Source: JBFXAN01 sp050184225 | GTDB lineage: Bacteria; Chloroflexota; Dehalococcoidia; CAUJGQ01 | Reading direction: 5' to 3' | Assembly (NCBI GenBank): GCA_050184225.1 | Contig: JBFXAN010000005.1 | Span: 13,833 to 77,832 of the forward strand | DNA: 64,000 bases | Part shown: piece after piece, positions 15,427 through 23,355 of the stretch | Position numbering within the stretch: the first letter of the stretch is position 1 | How the letters are laid out: the number at the start of each line of letters is the position of its first letter | Translations under genes and position numbers: made by a program | The notes under the pieces: generated by a model | Database searches by the model: none | Seen by the model: the letters and a program-made list of their open reading frames with translations, nothing else | Told to the model about the DNA's origin: nothing

Positions 15427-16398
15427 TTAGCTCACCACGTTCCCCAATGCTTCCTCCAATTCACTAAGTGACACCGGGCCTTCGAACTTGTCGGTGATCG
15501 TGCCGTTGCGGTCGAGGATGAAGATGTATGGCTCGCTTTGGAGCTTCCATTCGCGGACAGAGTCGGCGACGACTTTGTTGATCGGGTCTTTGTAGATCTC
15601 GACGTGGATCAGGGCGGCCTTGTCGCCGTACTCCGGGATCAGCTTCTTGACCAGTTCATAGGTGGGGCCGCAGAAACGAGTGGAGCAGTAGCCGGGGGTG
15701 ACGAAGGCGACGAGGGCGGGCTTGCCGGCGGCGATCGCGTCGGCCACGCTTTCTTGATGCAGCGCGGCGACCGGTTCCACCGCCGAGTCAATCTCGGTGA
15801 GATTCTTCACATCGGCAGCGGTCGGGTTGTCGGTGCGCGGAGCCTGGGAGCCGACGGCGGGCGAGGTCGATTGTGGCTGGACATCGAAGCGGGTCGCGAC
15901 TTTGCCCGCTTGGCCGTCTCGGGTCATGAAGGTCGCTTCTACGCCCCAGGGACCGGCTTGGTCGAAGGTGGCATGCGTGACGTAGACGCCGACATCGGCC
16001 TCGACGTTGGCGTGCGGGTGGACCGAACCGTCGGCGTGGCGATGCTCGATGATGCCGGTGACGCCGGCGTCTCGCGCCGGGGCGATGAAGGTGGCGTCGG
16101 CCTCGGATTTGAGCGTTCCCTGGTCGCCCTGGAGCGTGAAGAAGCGGAGGTGGACCTTGGCGTCCGGGACCGGCTGTCCGGTTGCGTTGTCGATGATGCC
16201 GAGGACGAAGCGGTTCTCGCCGACGACGAGTTCCGAAGCGGCGACGACCGGACCATAGCCGGTCGTTGGGGATTGCGCGGCGTCGCTCGTTGCCGTGGGG
16301 AGCGGCGCGGCGGCTTGGTCTGAATCCGATGACCCGCCACACGCAGCAAGCACCATGCCACAGGCGACCAGGGTCAGTACAAGTGTCGATCGAAGCAT
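15427..16398 (-). CDS. Lipoprotein with C-terminal thioredoxin-like domain
   Basis: Secreted redox lipoprotein, 323 residues. The signal ends at VLAAC with C20, then GGSSDSD. Residues about 50-175 form a beta-rich, Ig-like region (FVLGIIDNATGQPVPDAKVH) resembling domains that carry additive or copper-linked functions. Residues about 205-320 look like a thioredoxin fold: PALVAFVTPGYCSTRFCGP with C238 and C243 (CxxxxC instead of CxxC), then EPYIFILDRNGTITDKFEG. It lies 24 bases downstream of a cupredoxin lipoprotein gene, so the pair may handle extracytoplasmic copper or electron transfer; that role is inferred. Confidence 0.8.
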   Translation of the reverse strand: MLRSTLVLTLVACGMVLAACGGSSDSDQAAAPLPTATSDAAQSPTTGYGPVVAASELVVGENRFVLGIIDNATGQPVPDAKVHLRFFTLQGDQGTLKSEADATFIAPARDAGVTGIIEHRHADGSVHPHANVEADVGVYVTHATFDQAGPWGVEATFMTRDGQAGKVATRFDVQPQSTSPAVGSQAPRTDNPTAADVKNLTEIDSAVEPVAALHQESVADAIAAGKPALVAFVTPGYCSTRFCGPTYELVKKLIPEYGDKAALIHVEIYKDPINKVVADSVREWKLQSEPYIFILDRNGTITDKFEGPVSLSELEEALGNVVS

Positions 16399-16422
16399 GG
16401 TCTCACTCTCCGGACGGTGGGG

Positions 16423-16860
16423 TTAGCTGAGGGTGAACTCTCCGCGCATTTCGACCGGGTGCACGGCGCAGTAGAAATCGTAGTCGCCGGCCGCGAGCGT
16501 GAACTCGACGGTGCCCATCTTGCCGGCTTGGATCAAACCGGTCTGGATCTCCTTGCCGTCCGGTCCCTTCTGATCCTTGATGACAAAGTCATGAATCGCC
16601 GCACCCTGGTTATCGAGGGTCACCTTGATGCTTTGGGCGCCCGGCCCGGTGAATGACTTCGGGTCGTAGACGTTGTCCTTGGCGATGATCGTAATGGCGC
16701 CGGAGGCGTCCACTGCCGCGGTATTCGAGGCAGCGGAACCGGACGTTCCCGATGCATTGTCGTCCGAGTCGTCCGAACCGCAGGCGACAGCGGCGATCAC
16801 CAGCACCGCCAGCCCAATCGACAGCGCCGGGCGGGCGAGCGCCGATATCCGTGTCTTCAA
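16423..16860 (-). CDS. Cupredoxin-domain lipoprotein (plastocyanin-like)
   Basis: Type I copper protein anchored outside the membrane, 145 residues. I chose the TTG at 16858-16860 because AAGGGG lies 7 bases upstream and the signal peptide starts directly after it; a GTG 45 bases upstream would add residues not typical of a signal. The lipobox VAC gives C27. Copper ligands are visible: H90 (AIHDFVI), C131, H134 and M138 in FYCAVHPVEM. A Ser/Thr/Ala linker precedes the domain. It is probably cotranscribed with the thioredoxin-like lipoprotein gene. Confidence 0.85.
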   Translation of the reverse strand: MKTRISALARPALSIGLAVLVIAAVACGSDDSDDNASGTSGSAASNTAAVDASGAITIIAKDNVYDPKSFTGPGAQSIKVTLDNQGAAIHDFVIKDQKGPDGKEIQTGLIQAGKMGTVEFTLAAGDYDFYCAVHPVEMRGEFTLS

Positions 16861-17004
16861 CGTGATACCCCTTCGCGATGACTGAATCTCTGTGCATTTT
16901 ATCACGAAGAGCGTTCAGGTCAGCGTCATGGAGCACACGGTCACGAAACATACATGAAACATGACATTGGAGGTACGAAGCAGCGGTCGGTGTGGATGCG
17001 TCCG

Positions 17005-17733
17005 TCAGAAGATGCGCAGCAGCGCCGCCCGTTCGAGATCGGCCCTTGAGAGGGCGCCCTCGCGCAAGAGCCGGGGCCGATCGCGGCTGCAATCGACGAC
17101 GCTGGATTCGCGGCCGCCGGGGGCAGGACCTCCGTCGACGATGGCAGGGATCCGACGGCCGATCTGCTGCATCACCTCGGCGGCGGTGGCGACCGCCGGC
17201 TCACCGGAGACGTTGGCGCTGGTGACGGCAAGGACACCGCCGGCCCGCCCGATCAGGTCGCGAGCGGCGTCGAGGGCGGGCACGCGCACGGCGACGGTTT
17301 CCGCGTCGGGATCAGAGGCGCCGCGAAAGGAAGGTGCCCGGCGAAAGACGACCGTGAGGGGTCCGGGCCAGTACCGCTCGACGAGCCGGCGGGCGGGTGT
17401 AGAGACATTGGCGGCGACCTTGAGCAGATCGGACGTGTCGGCGAGCAGGATCGGGATCGCCTTCTCCGGCGGGCGGCGCTTGGCGATGAAGAGGCGACGG
17501 ATCGCTTCGGCATCGCCGGGCATCGCGGCCAGGCCATAGACCGTGTCCGTCGGAAAGGCGACGACTTCGCCGGCGTGCAGGAGGGCGACGGCTTCGTCGA
17601 GTTCGTCGAGTGAGAGGATGCGTGCGATACCTAACCCCCCGGCCCCCTTCCCTCGCAGGGAAGGGGGAGTTCTCGTCAACCGCCCGTGCCAGTATCTCGT
17701 CGGTATCTGGCATAGATATTTTAGTTCAACCAT
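17005..17733 (-). CDS. tsaC: L-threonylcarbamoyladenylate synthase (TsaC/Sua5/YrdC)
   Basis: Makes threonylcarbamoyl-AMP for the t6A37 modification of ANN-decoding tRNAs. The YrdC domain starts near residue 40: GEVVAFPTDTVYGLAAMP and KRRPPEKAIPILLADTSDLL are diagnostic, with LTVVFRR and VTSANVSGEPAVATAAEV further on. No in-frame ATG, GTG or TTG exists between the domain and the repeat hairpin at 17643-17667, so translation must begin at ATG 17733 or TTG 17679. Either way about 12 residues (TPPSLRGKGAGG) come from the repeat. There is no C-terminal Sua5 domain. Confidence 0.88.
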   Translation of the reverse strand: MVELKYLCQIPTRYWHGRLTRTPPSLRGKGAGGLGIARILSLDELDEAVALLHAGEVVAFPTDTVYGLAAMPGDAEAIRRLFIAKRRPPEKAIPILLADTSDLLKVAANVSTPARRLVERYWPGPLTVVFRRAPSFRGASDPDAETVAVRVPALDAARDLIGRAGGVLAVTSANVSGEPAVATAAEVMQQIGRRIPAIVDGGPAPGGRESSVVDCSRDRPRLLREGALSRADLERAALLRIF

Positions 17734-17772
17734 CGCTGGAGCGGACGCCCCCTTCCCTGCGAGGGTAGGGGG
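17643..17772. repeat. Pair of GC-rich hairpin repeats between tsaC and guaA
   Basis: CCCCCTTCCCT-CGC-AGGGAAGGGGG at 17643-17667 (11 perfect bp) and a near copy at 17748-17772 with one mismatch. The first lies inside the 5' coding part of tsaC. The flanks (TAACCCCCC and GGGTTAGG) also pair, so this is one bipartite element of about 170 bases. Confidence 0.7.
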
Positions 17773-17806
17773 CGCTGTGAGCGTAGCGAACCGGGTTAGG
17801 TATTTC

Positions 17807-17836
17807 TTGTCCCCGATCCAGCGTAACCGCTACACT
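17807..17836 (+). promoter_or_regulatory. Candidate promoter for guaA
   Basis: TTGTCC (17807-17812) and TACACT (17831-17836), spacer 18, followed 25 bases later by the guaA ATG with a GGGGGAGGAGG ribosome-binding site. Confidence 0.5.
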
Positions 17837-17861
17837 GAACGTCAGCGGGGGAGGAGGAGCA

Positions 17862-19535
17862 ATGCCGGACGGACGCGATCCCTCCACGCACCGGGTTCCC
17901 ACCAGCGACGACCTCGAGGTTTCCACTTATCTGGAGATCGCCCGCGAAAAGGCGGGTGATGCGCCGGACGGTGAGGCTGTGCCCGAGTTGGTGACGCCGC
18001 CGGATACGGTCGTGGTCGTCGATTTTGGGTCGCAGTACAGCATGCTGATCGCGCGGCGGGTGCGGGAGTGCAACGTCTACTGCGAGATCGTGCCCTACAC
18101 GGCGACCTGGGAGCAGGTGGCGAAGCTGCGGCCAAAGGGGTTCATCCTGTCTGGTGGCCCGGCGAGCGTCTATGATCCCGGCGCTCCGACGATTCCTTCC
18201 TATGTGTTTGAGGCGGAGAGTCCGGTGCTCGGCATCTGCTACGGCATGCAGGCGCTGGCGCACGAGCTGGGCGGCAAGGTGGCGCCGAGCAGCGCCCGTG
18301 AGTACGGACATGCGGTCGTGCATCGCGACGACCCGACGGCGCGGATCTTCGAGGGGCTGCCCGGCGCGATGCCGGTGTGGATGAGCCACGGCGACAAGAT
18401 CATCGACCTGCCGCCGGGGTTCCACGGACTGGCGTTTTCGGAGAACTCGCCGTATGCGGCGATGGGCAACGACGCCGGGCTGATCGGGTTGCAGTTTCAC
18501 CCCGAGGTGATCCACACGCAGCAGGGGAAGCAGATCCTCGAGAACTTCCTCTTCAAAGTTTGTGGTTGCACTGGCAATTGGAACGCGGGCAACTTCATCG
18601 AAGACAGCGTCCGCCGCATCCGCGAGCAGGTGGACGGCGGGCAGGTGATCTGCGCGCTGTCGGGCGGCGTCGACTCGGCCGTCACCGCCGCGCTGATCCA
18701 CCGCGCGATCGGCGATCAACTGACCTGCATCTTTGTCGACAACGGCCTGATGCGCCGGGAGGAGCCGGAGCGGGTGGTGACTACCTTCCGCCAGGCGATG
18801 CAGATCCGGCTGATCCACGTCGATGCCACCGATCGATTCCTTCAGACGCTGGCCGAGGTGACGAGTCCGGAGACGAAGCGGGTGCGTGTGGGTGAGGAGT
18901 TCATCCGCGTCTTCGAGGCGGAAGCGGGGAAGCTGGGGCGAGTCGATTTCATCGCGCAGGGGACGACCTATCCCGATGTGATCGAGAGCGCGGGCGCGGG
19001 CGCCGGCGCCGCCGCCAAGATCAAGACGCATCACAACGTCGGCGGGCTACCGAAGAATATGACCTTCAAGCTGGTGGAGCCGCTGCGATATCTCTTCAAG
19101 GATGAAGTGCGGCGCGTCGGCATCGCGCTGGGACTGCCCGCCGACATGGTCTACCGTCAGCCGTTCCCCGGTCCGGGGCTGGCGATCCGGGTGATCGGCG
19201 AGGTGACGCGGGAGAAGCTGGAGATGCTGCGCGCCGCCGACTGGATCGTGATGGACGAGATCAAGTCGGCGGGGCTGTATCGGGATCTGTGGCAGTCGTT
19301 CGCCGTGCTCACCGACACACGGTCGGTGGGCGTGCAGGGTGACTACCGCACGTACGACCACACGGTCGCGGTGCGGGCGGTGACGGCGGAAGACGCGATG
19401 ACGGCGGACTGGGCACGGCTGCCGTATGAGGTGCTCGCCCGCATCTCCAGCCGGGTCACGAATGAGGTTCCGGGTGTCAATCGGGTCGTCTATGACATTA
19501 CGAGCAAGCCACCCGGCACGATCGAATGGGAGTGA
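17862..19535 (+). CDS. guaA: GMP synthase, glutamine-hydrolysing
   Basis: Converts XMP to GMP using glutamine amide and ATP. At 557 residues it is about 40 longer than usual because of an N-terminal extension (residues 1-48) before TVVVVDFGSQYSMLIARRV. The strong SD right before ATG 17862 supports the long form. The class I glutaminase has C126 (VLGICYGMQ) and its His in LQFHPEVIHT. The synthetase part has the PP-loop ALSGGVDSAV and the C-terminal dimer domain ending VVYDITSKPPGTIEWE. First gene of a purine cluster with purD, purC and purS. Confidence 0.97.
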   Translation: MPDGRDPSTHRVPTSDDLEVSTYLEIAREKAGDAPDGEAVPELVTPPDTVVVVDFGSQYSMLIARRVRECNVYCEIVPYTATWEQVAKLRPKGFILSGGPASVYDPGAPTIPSYVFEAESPVLGICYGMQALAHELGGKVAPSSAREYGHAVVHRDDPTARIFEGLPGAMPVWMSHGDKIIDLPPGFHGLAFSENSPYAAMGNDAGLIGLQFHPEVIHTQQGKQILENFLFKVCGCTGNWNAGNFIEDSVRRIREQVDGGQVICALSGGVDSAVTAALIHRAIGDQLTCIFVDNGLMRREEPERVVTTFRQAMQIRLIHVDATDRFLQTLAEVTSPETKRVRVGEEFIRVFEAEAGKLGRVDFIAQGTTYPDVIESAGAGAGAAAKIKTHHNVGGLPKNMTFKLVEPLRYLFKDEVRRVGIALGLPADMVYRQPFPGPGLAIRVIGEVTREKLEMLRAADWIVMDEIKSAGLYRDLWQSFAVLTDTRSVGVQGDYRTYDHTVAVRAVTAEDAMTADWARLPYEVLARISSRVTNEVPGVNRVVYDITSKPPGTIEWE

Positions 19536-19611
19536 GGGTTCCGGGCGATTGGTTCCAGGTGGTTTCAACGCCAGACGGACCGGGAACCGGAGCGCGGCCA
19601 GGATCTGAGAC

Positions 19612-20904
19612 GTGAATGTACTGATCGTGGGGAACGGCGCGCGGGAACACGCGCTGGGATGGAAGCTGCGGCAGAGTCCGCGGCTGACCGATCTCTTTGT
19701 TGCGCCGGGAAACGCCGGCACGGCGCTGGTGGCGACGAACCTTGATATCAATCCGATGGATTTTGAGGGCATCGCGCGGGTTTGTGTTGAGCGCCGCGTG
19801 GAGTTGGTTGTGATCGGGCCGGAGGATCCGCTCGCCGCGGGACTGGTCGATTTCCTCCAGGAGCGCGGGATCGCGGCGTATGGGCCGGCGAAGGCGGCGG
19901 CGCAGATCGAGGCGAGCAAGGCATTTGCCAAGGACTTGATGCGGCGGGCCGGCATTCCAACGGCGGAGTCGCGGGTCTTTGATTCGGTCGCGGAGGCAGT
20001 TGGGTTCGCGGAAAGCTGGGCGGATCGCACCGGCATGCCGCCGGTGGTGAAGGCGGATGGGCTGGCGGCGGGCAAGGGCGTGACGGTGGCTGCGGATGTC
20101 GAGGAGGCGCGGCGGGCGATCGAGGCGGCGCTGAACGACGGCGCCTTCGGCGCGGCCGGGAGCCGGTTGGTGCTTGAGGAGCGGATGACCGGACGCGAGA
20201 CGAGCGCGCAGGCGTTCACCGATGGCGTGACCGTGGTGCCGATGGCGTATGCCTGCGACTACAAGCGGGTCTTCGACGGCGATGCGGGGCCGAATACGGG
20301 GGGCATGGGCGTCTACAGTCCGCCGGGATTCGTGGATGACGTGCTACAGGATGAGATTCGGCGGACGATCATCGAACCGACCGTCCGCGCTCTGGCAGAG
20401 GGCGGCGCTCCGTACACCGGTACGCTGTATCCAGGGCTGATGATCACGGATGCCGGGCCGCGGGTGGTCGAGTACAACTGCCGGTTTGGCGACCCAGAGA
20501 CGCAGGCGCTGATGCTCCGGCTTGAGAGTGACCTCCTCGAGATCATGCTCGCCGTGAACGAGGGTCGGTTGGCCGAGGCGGAGATCCGCTGGAAGGACAA
20601 TGCCGTCGTTGGCGTGGTCGTCGCGTCGGGCGGCTATCCGGGCGCGTATCAGACTGGGTATCCGATCGAGGGGTTGGATGCGCTCGACGACGGGGTGCAG
20701 GTGTTTCATGCGGGGACGCGGCGGGACGGCGATCGGATCGTTACGGCGGGCGGGCGGGTGCTGACGGTGGTGGCATCGGGCGGCACGCTGGCCGAGGCGC
20801 GGGAGCGGGTCTACGATAACGTGGCGCGACTGCACTTTCCGGGGATGCACTACCGGCACGATATTGCTCTGCGGGAACTATTGCCGGCGCACGACTCTGC
20901 CTGA
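19612..20904 (+). CDS. purD: Phosphoribosylamine-glycine ligase (GAR synthetase)
   Basis: Second step of purine synthesis: PRA + glycine + ATP to GAR. It has 430 residues, the normal length, from a GTG start. The N-terminus VLIVGNGAREHALGWKL is the standard GARS-N sequence. ATP-grasp motifs follow (PPVVKADGLAAGKGVTVA), then FDGDAGPNTGGMGVYSPP, the conserved purD signature, and VEYNCRFGDPETQ for metal binding. The C-terminal GARS-C domain ends with the DIALREL helix. Downstream genes follow at 12 bases or overlap. Confidence 0.97.
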   Translation: MNVLIVGNGAREHALGWKLRQSPRLTDLFVAPGNAGTALVATNLDINPMDFEGIARVCVERRVELVVIGPEDPLAAGLVDFLQERGIAAYGPAKAAAQIEASKAFAKDLMRRAGIPTAESRVFDSVAEAVGFAESWADRTGMPPVVKADGLAAGKGVTVAADVEEARRAIEAALNDGAFGAAGSRLVLEERMTGRETSAQAFTDGVTVVPMAYACDYKRVFDGDAGPNTGGMGVYSPPGFVDDVLQDEIRRTIIEPTVRALAEGGAPYTGTLYPGLMITDAGPRVVEYNCRFGDPETQALMLRLESDLLEIMLAVNEGRLAEAEIRWKDNAVVGVVVASGGYPGAYQTGYPIEGLDALDDGVQVFHAGTRRDGDRIVTAGGRVLTVVASGGTLAEARERVYDNVARLHFPGMHYRHDIALRELLPAHDSA

Positions 20905-20916
20905 AGGGGTCAGAAG

Positions 20917-21237
20917 ATGCTCACCACCCACGACGCGGTTACCGCCGTCGAGATGTTTCCCGGTGTGATCCGCCGGACGATGAACGCGGGCGACCGGACG
21001 ATGCTCTGCGAGGTCGAGTTGGCGAAGGGAGCGGTGGTGCCGCTGCACACGCACCCACACGAGCAGATCGGCTACCTGTCGCGGGGGCGGCTGCTCTTCC
21101 GCATCGGCGATGAGGAGCGGGAGCTGCGCGCAGGGGATAGCTGGTGCGTGCCTGGCGATGTGCCGCATGTCGTGACGGCACTCGAGGACTCGATCGCGAT
21201 CGACATCTTCTCACCGCCTCGGGAAGAGTACCGTTGA
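20917..21237 (+). CDS. Small cupin-domain protein
   Basis: Single-domain cupin of 106 residues. The metal-binding motif 1 is PLHTHPHEQIGYLSRGRLLF (two His and one Glu), and motif 2 is GDSWCVPGDVPHVV. Substrate unknown; single-domain cupins are often sugar- or metal-related. It starts 12 bases after purD and its stop overlaps the start of the next gene (TTGA), so it belongs to the purine operon by position, though no purine role is known for it. Confidence 0.8.
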   Translation: MLTTHDAVTAVEMFPGVIRRTMNAGDRTMLCEVELAKGAVVPLHTHPHEQIGYLSRGRLLFRIGDEERELRAGDSWCVPGDVPHVVTALEDSIAIDIFSPPREEYR

Positions 21238-22007
21238 ACCAATCAACGAAGAAGCCGGAGCCGGGTGCCCTGGACATGGGCGACATCGTCGCCGGCGCGT
21301 GGACGGCGTATCTGCGTGCGCCGGGACGATGGCTTGCGCTCACCGCGATCAGCTTTGTGGTCGTCGTCGCCCTGCAATGGACGCTGGGCGACCGTATCGA
21401 TATCGGCAGCGATCCGACCGGCGACGAGGTGCGGGAGTCGCTTCCTTACGTCGGCGTGTCGCTCGGTGTCTCGGCGCTGGCGGAACTGTTCACCCATACG
21501 GCGCTGGTCGCGGGTGCATTCGCGGTGTTCGGTGGCGCAGCCTTGAAGGTGGGCGGGGCGTATGCGACGGGCATTCGGCGATTTCTGCCGGCGCTGGCGG
21601 GCTCGCTCGTCGTCGGCCTGATCGCGGCGCTGCTGAGCGCGACGCTGATTCTCCTGCCGCTGGCCGTCTACCTGTTTGTCAATTGGAGCCTGCTGGTGCA
21701 GGTGATCGTCAACGAAGATGTGGGTCCGTTCCGCGCGATGGGCCGGAGCCGGCAGATCGTGCGCGGTCAGTGGTGGCGCACGCTGGGGATCAACCTGGCG
21801 ATCGCGTTGCTCGCGTTTCTGCCGGGATTGGTGATTAGCCGGGTGACCGGTCCGATCGACCAGCAGTGGGCGACGGCGCTGGGCGCCGGAGTTGGCAGCT
21901 CGATCACGGCGCCGTTCATCGCCCTCGCGCAGTCGTTGCTCTATGCCGACCTCCGCGCGCGCAAAGGGGAGCGGCCGCTGAGCGAACCGGTGGGAGAGCG
22001 ACGATGA
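21234..22007 (+). CDS. Multi-pass membrane protein of unknown function
   Basis: 257 residues from TTG 21234, which overlaps the cupin stop by four bases and follows GGGAAGAG; an open frame extends further upstream inside the cupin gene but is not needed. Four or more hydrophobic segments are visible (LALTAISFVVVVALQW; ALAELFTHTALVAGAFAVFG; LVVGLIAALLSATLILLPLA; LGINLAIALLAFLPGLVI). It is Ala/Leu-rich and resembles the 'glycerophosphoryl diester phosphodiesterase membrane' or DUF975-type integral proteins in layout, but I cannot assign a family. Its stop overlaps the purC ATG (ATGA). Confidence 0.65.
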   Translation: MNQSTKKPEPGALDMGDIVAGAWTAYLRAPGRWLALTAISFVVVVALQWTLGDRIDIGSDPTGDEVRESLPYVGVSLGVSALAELFTHTALVAGAFAVFGGAALKVGGAYATGIRRFLPALAGSLVVGLIAALLSATLILLPLAVYLFVNWSLLVQVIVNEDVGPFRAMGRSRQIVRGQWWRTLGINLAIALLAFLPGLVISRVTGPIDQQWATALGAGVGSSITAPFIALAQSLLYADLRARKGERPLSEPVGERR

Positions 22008-22909
22008 CGGATGTATTGCTGGAGACGGATCTGCCCGTGCCGCGCTTTCAGGCCAAGGTGCGGGATATCTATGACCTCGGCGACCGGCTTTTGATCGTCG
22101 CGACCGATCGTGTGTCGGCATTTGACGTGGTGATGTCGCGCGGCATTCCGGACAAGGGCGCCGTGCTGACCCAGCTTTCGGCGTTCTGGTTTGAGAAGAT
22201 CGACGCGGTGGTGCCGACGCACTTCATCCGCCTGGCGGACGGCACAGCGGCGGACGAGTTGCCCTTCCCGCTGCCACCGGAGCTGGTCGGGCGGTCGATG
22301 ATCGTGCGGAAGGCGCGGCGGTTGGACTTCGAGTGCATCGCCCGTGGCTATCTCGCCGGCTCGGGCTGGGCGGAATACCAGCGGAGCGGTACGGTCTGCG
22401 GCATCCGGCTGCCGGACGGGCTGGAGGAGAGTCAACAATTACCGGACCCGATCTTTACGCCGAGCACAAAGGCGGAGAGCGGGCACGACGAGAACATCAG
22501 CTATGACGAGTTGGTACGGCAGGTGGGCGCCGACACGGCGAACGTGCTCCGGCTGCGAAGCCTGGCGGTATATCGCTTCGGCTGGCACTACGCCGCCGAG
22601 CGGGGGATCCTGATCGCCGATACGAAGTTCGAGTTCGGCGAGCGGGATGGTGAGCTGATCCTGATCGATGAGGCGCTAACACCGGACAGTTCCCGCTTCT
22701 GGCCGCTGGACCGCTATCGTCCCGGCGGCCCGCAGCCGAGCTTCGACAAGCAACCGCTGCGCGACTGGCTGGAGGCGACCGGCTGGAACAAGGAACCGCC
22801 GCCGCCTGACCTGACCGACGAGGTGGTCGAGGCAACCGCCGAACGATACCGCGAGGCCTACCGCCGCCTGACCGGCGCCGAGGTACGCCCGGCCGGAGGA
22901 GCAGGATGA
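22004..22909 (+). CDS. purC: SAICAR synthase
   Basis: Joins aspartate to CAIR in purine synthesis. It has 301 residues, the longer eukaryote-like/Chloroflexi-type length. Signatures: KVRDIYDLGDRLLIVATDRV near the N-terminus, RKARRLDFECIARGYLAGSG, FTPSTKAESGHDENISYD, and IADTKFEFGERDGELILIDE, all conserved substrate-binding blocks. I set the start at the ATG overlapping the upstream stop (ATGA); longer upstream reading is out of pattern. The stop overlaps purS by four bases, so the three genes are translationally coupled. Confidence 0.96.
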   Translation: MTDVLLETDLPVPRFQAKVRDIYDLGDRLLIVATDRVSAFDVVMSRGIPDKGAVLTQLSAFWFEKIDAVVPTHFIRLADGTAADELPFPLPPELVGRSMIVRKARRLDFECIARGYLAGSGWAEYQRSGTVCGIRLPDGLEESQQLPDPIFTPSTKAESGHDENISYDELVRQVGADTANVLRLRSLAVYRFGWHYAAERGILIADTKFEFGERDGELILIDEALTPDSSRFWPLDRYRPGGPQPSFDKQPLRDWLEATGWNKEPPPPDLTDEVVEATAERYREAYRRLTGAEVRPAGGAG

Positions 22910-23157
22910 CCTTTCTCGCCCGCATTTATGTGACGCTGCGGCCCACCGTCAACGACCCGCAGGGGCTGACGATCCGGGGCGGCCTGCATCAACTCGGCTT
23001 CGGCGAAGTCGAGTCGGTGCGCGCGGGCAAGTACCTCGAGGTTCGCCTTGACGCCGATGACGCCGGCACCGCCGAAGCGCGGGCCACAGAGATGTGCCGG
23101 AAGCTGCTGGCGAATCCGGTGATCGAAGACTTTCGGGTGGCGGTGGAAGCGGGGTGA
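22906..23157 (+). CDS. purS: Phosphoribosylformylglycinamidine synthase subunit PurS
   Basis: 83-residue subunit that bridges PurL and PurQ in the FGAM synthase complex. The sequence FLARIYVTLRPTVNDPQGLT followed by LHQLGFGEVESVRAGKYLEV and MCRKLLANPVIEDFRV is a full-length PurS. In most genomes purQ and purL follow directly; here a repeat and an unrelated LuxR gene follow, so those subunits must be encoded elsewhere. Confidence 0.93.
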   Translation: MTFLARIYVTLRPTVNDPQGLTIRGGLHQLGFGEVESVRAGKYLEVRLDADDAGTAEARATEMCRKLLANPVIEDFRVAVEAG

Positions 23158-23159
23158 GC

Positions 23160-23208
23160 GAACCCCTCCCCCGGCCCCTCCCCCCGCTGCCGCGCGGAGA
23201 GGGGTGCA
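23160..23208. repeat. GC-rich hairpin repeat after purS
   Basis: The core 23175-23204 matches the repeat arms near 14048 and 14165 with one base change. It begins three bases after the purS stop and is likely the operon's 3' hairpin. No T-tract follows. Confidence 0.6.
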
Positions 23209-23355
23209 CTCGTCTGACGATGCTGCCAGCGTCATCGCGAACATGCCCTGTAGAATGTAGGTCTCGTATAGCTCGCTCTTGGTTAAGATATACTTGCGCC
23301 GGCCGCCGTCGCGTCCGTGCGGGCGAGCCTGAGCGGCGTCTGGTGAGCGAGGGTC

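Noticed and set aside
17796..19034. 412-codon minus-strand frame opposite guaA
   Set aside because: Antisense shadow of a clear guaA; rich in His/Arg/Asp as expected for the complement of GC-rich codons.
19047..20219. 390-codon minus-strand frame over guaA and purD
   Set aside because: It overlaps two well-defined genes and shows only low-complexity Ser/Arg/Pro sequence.
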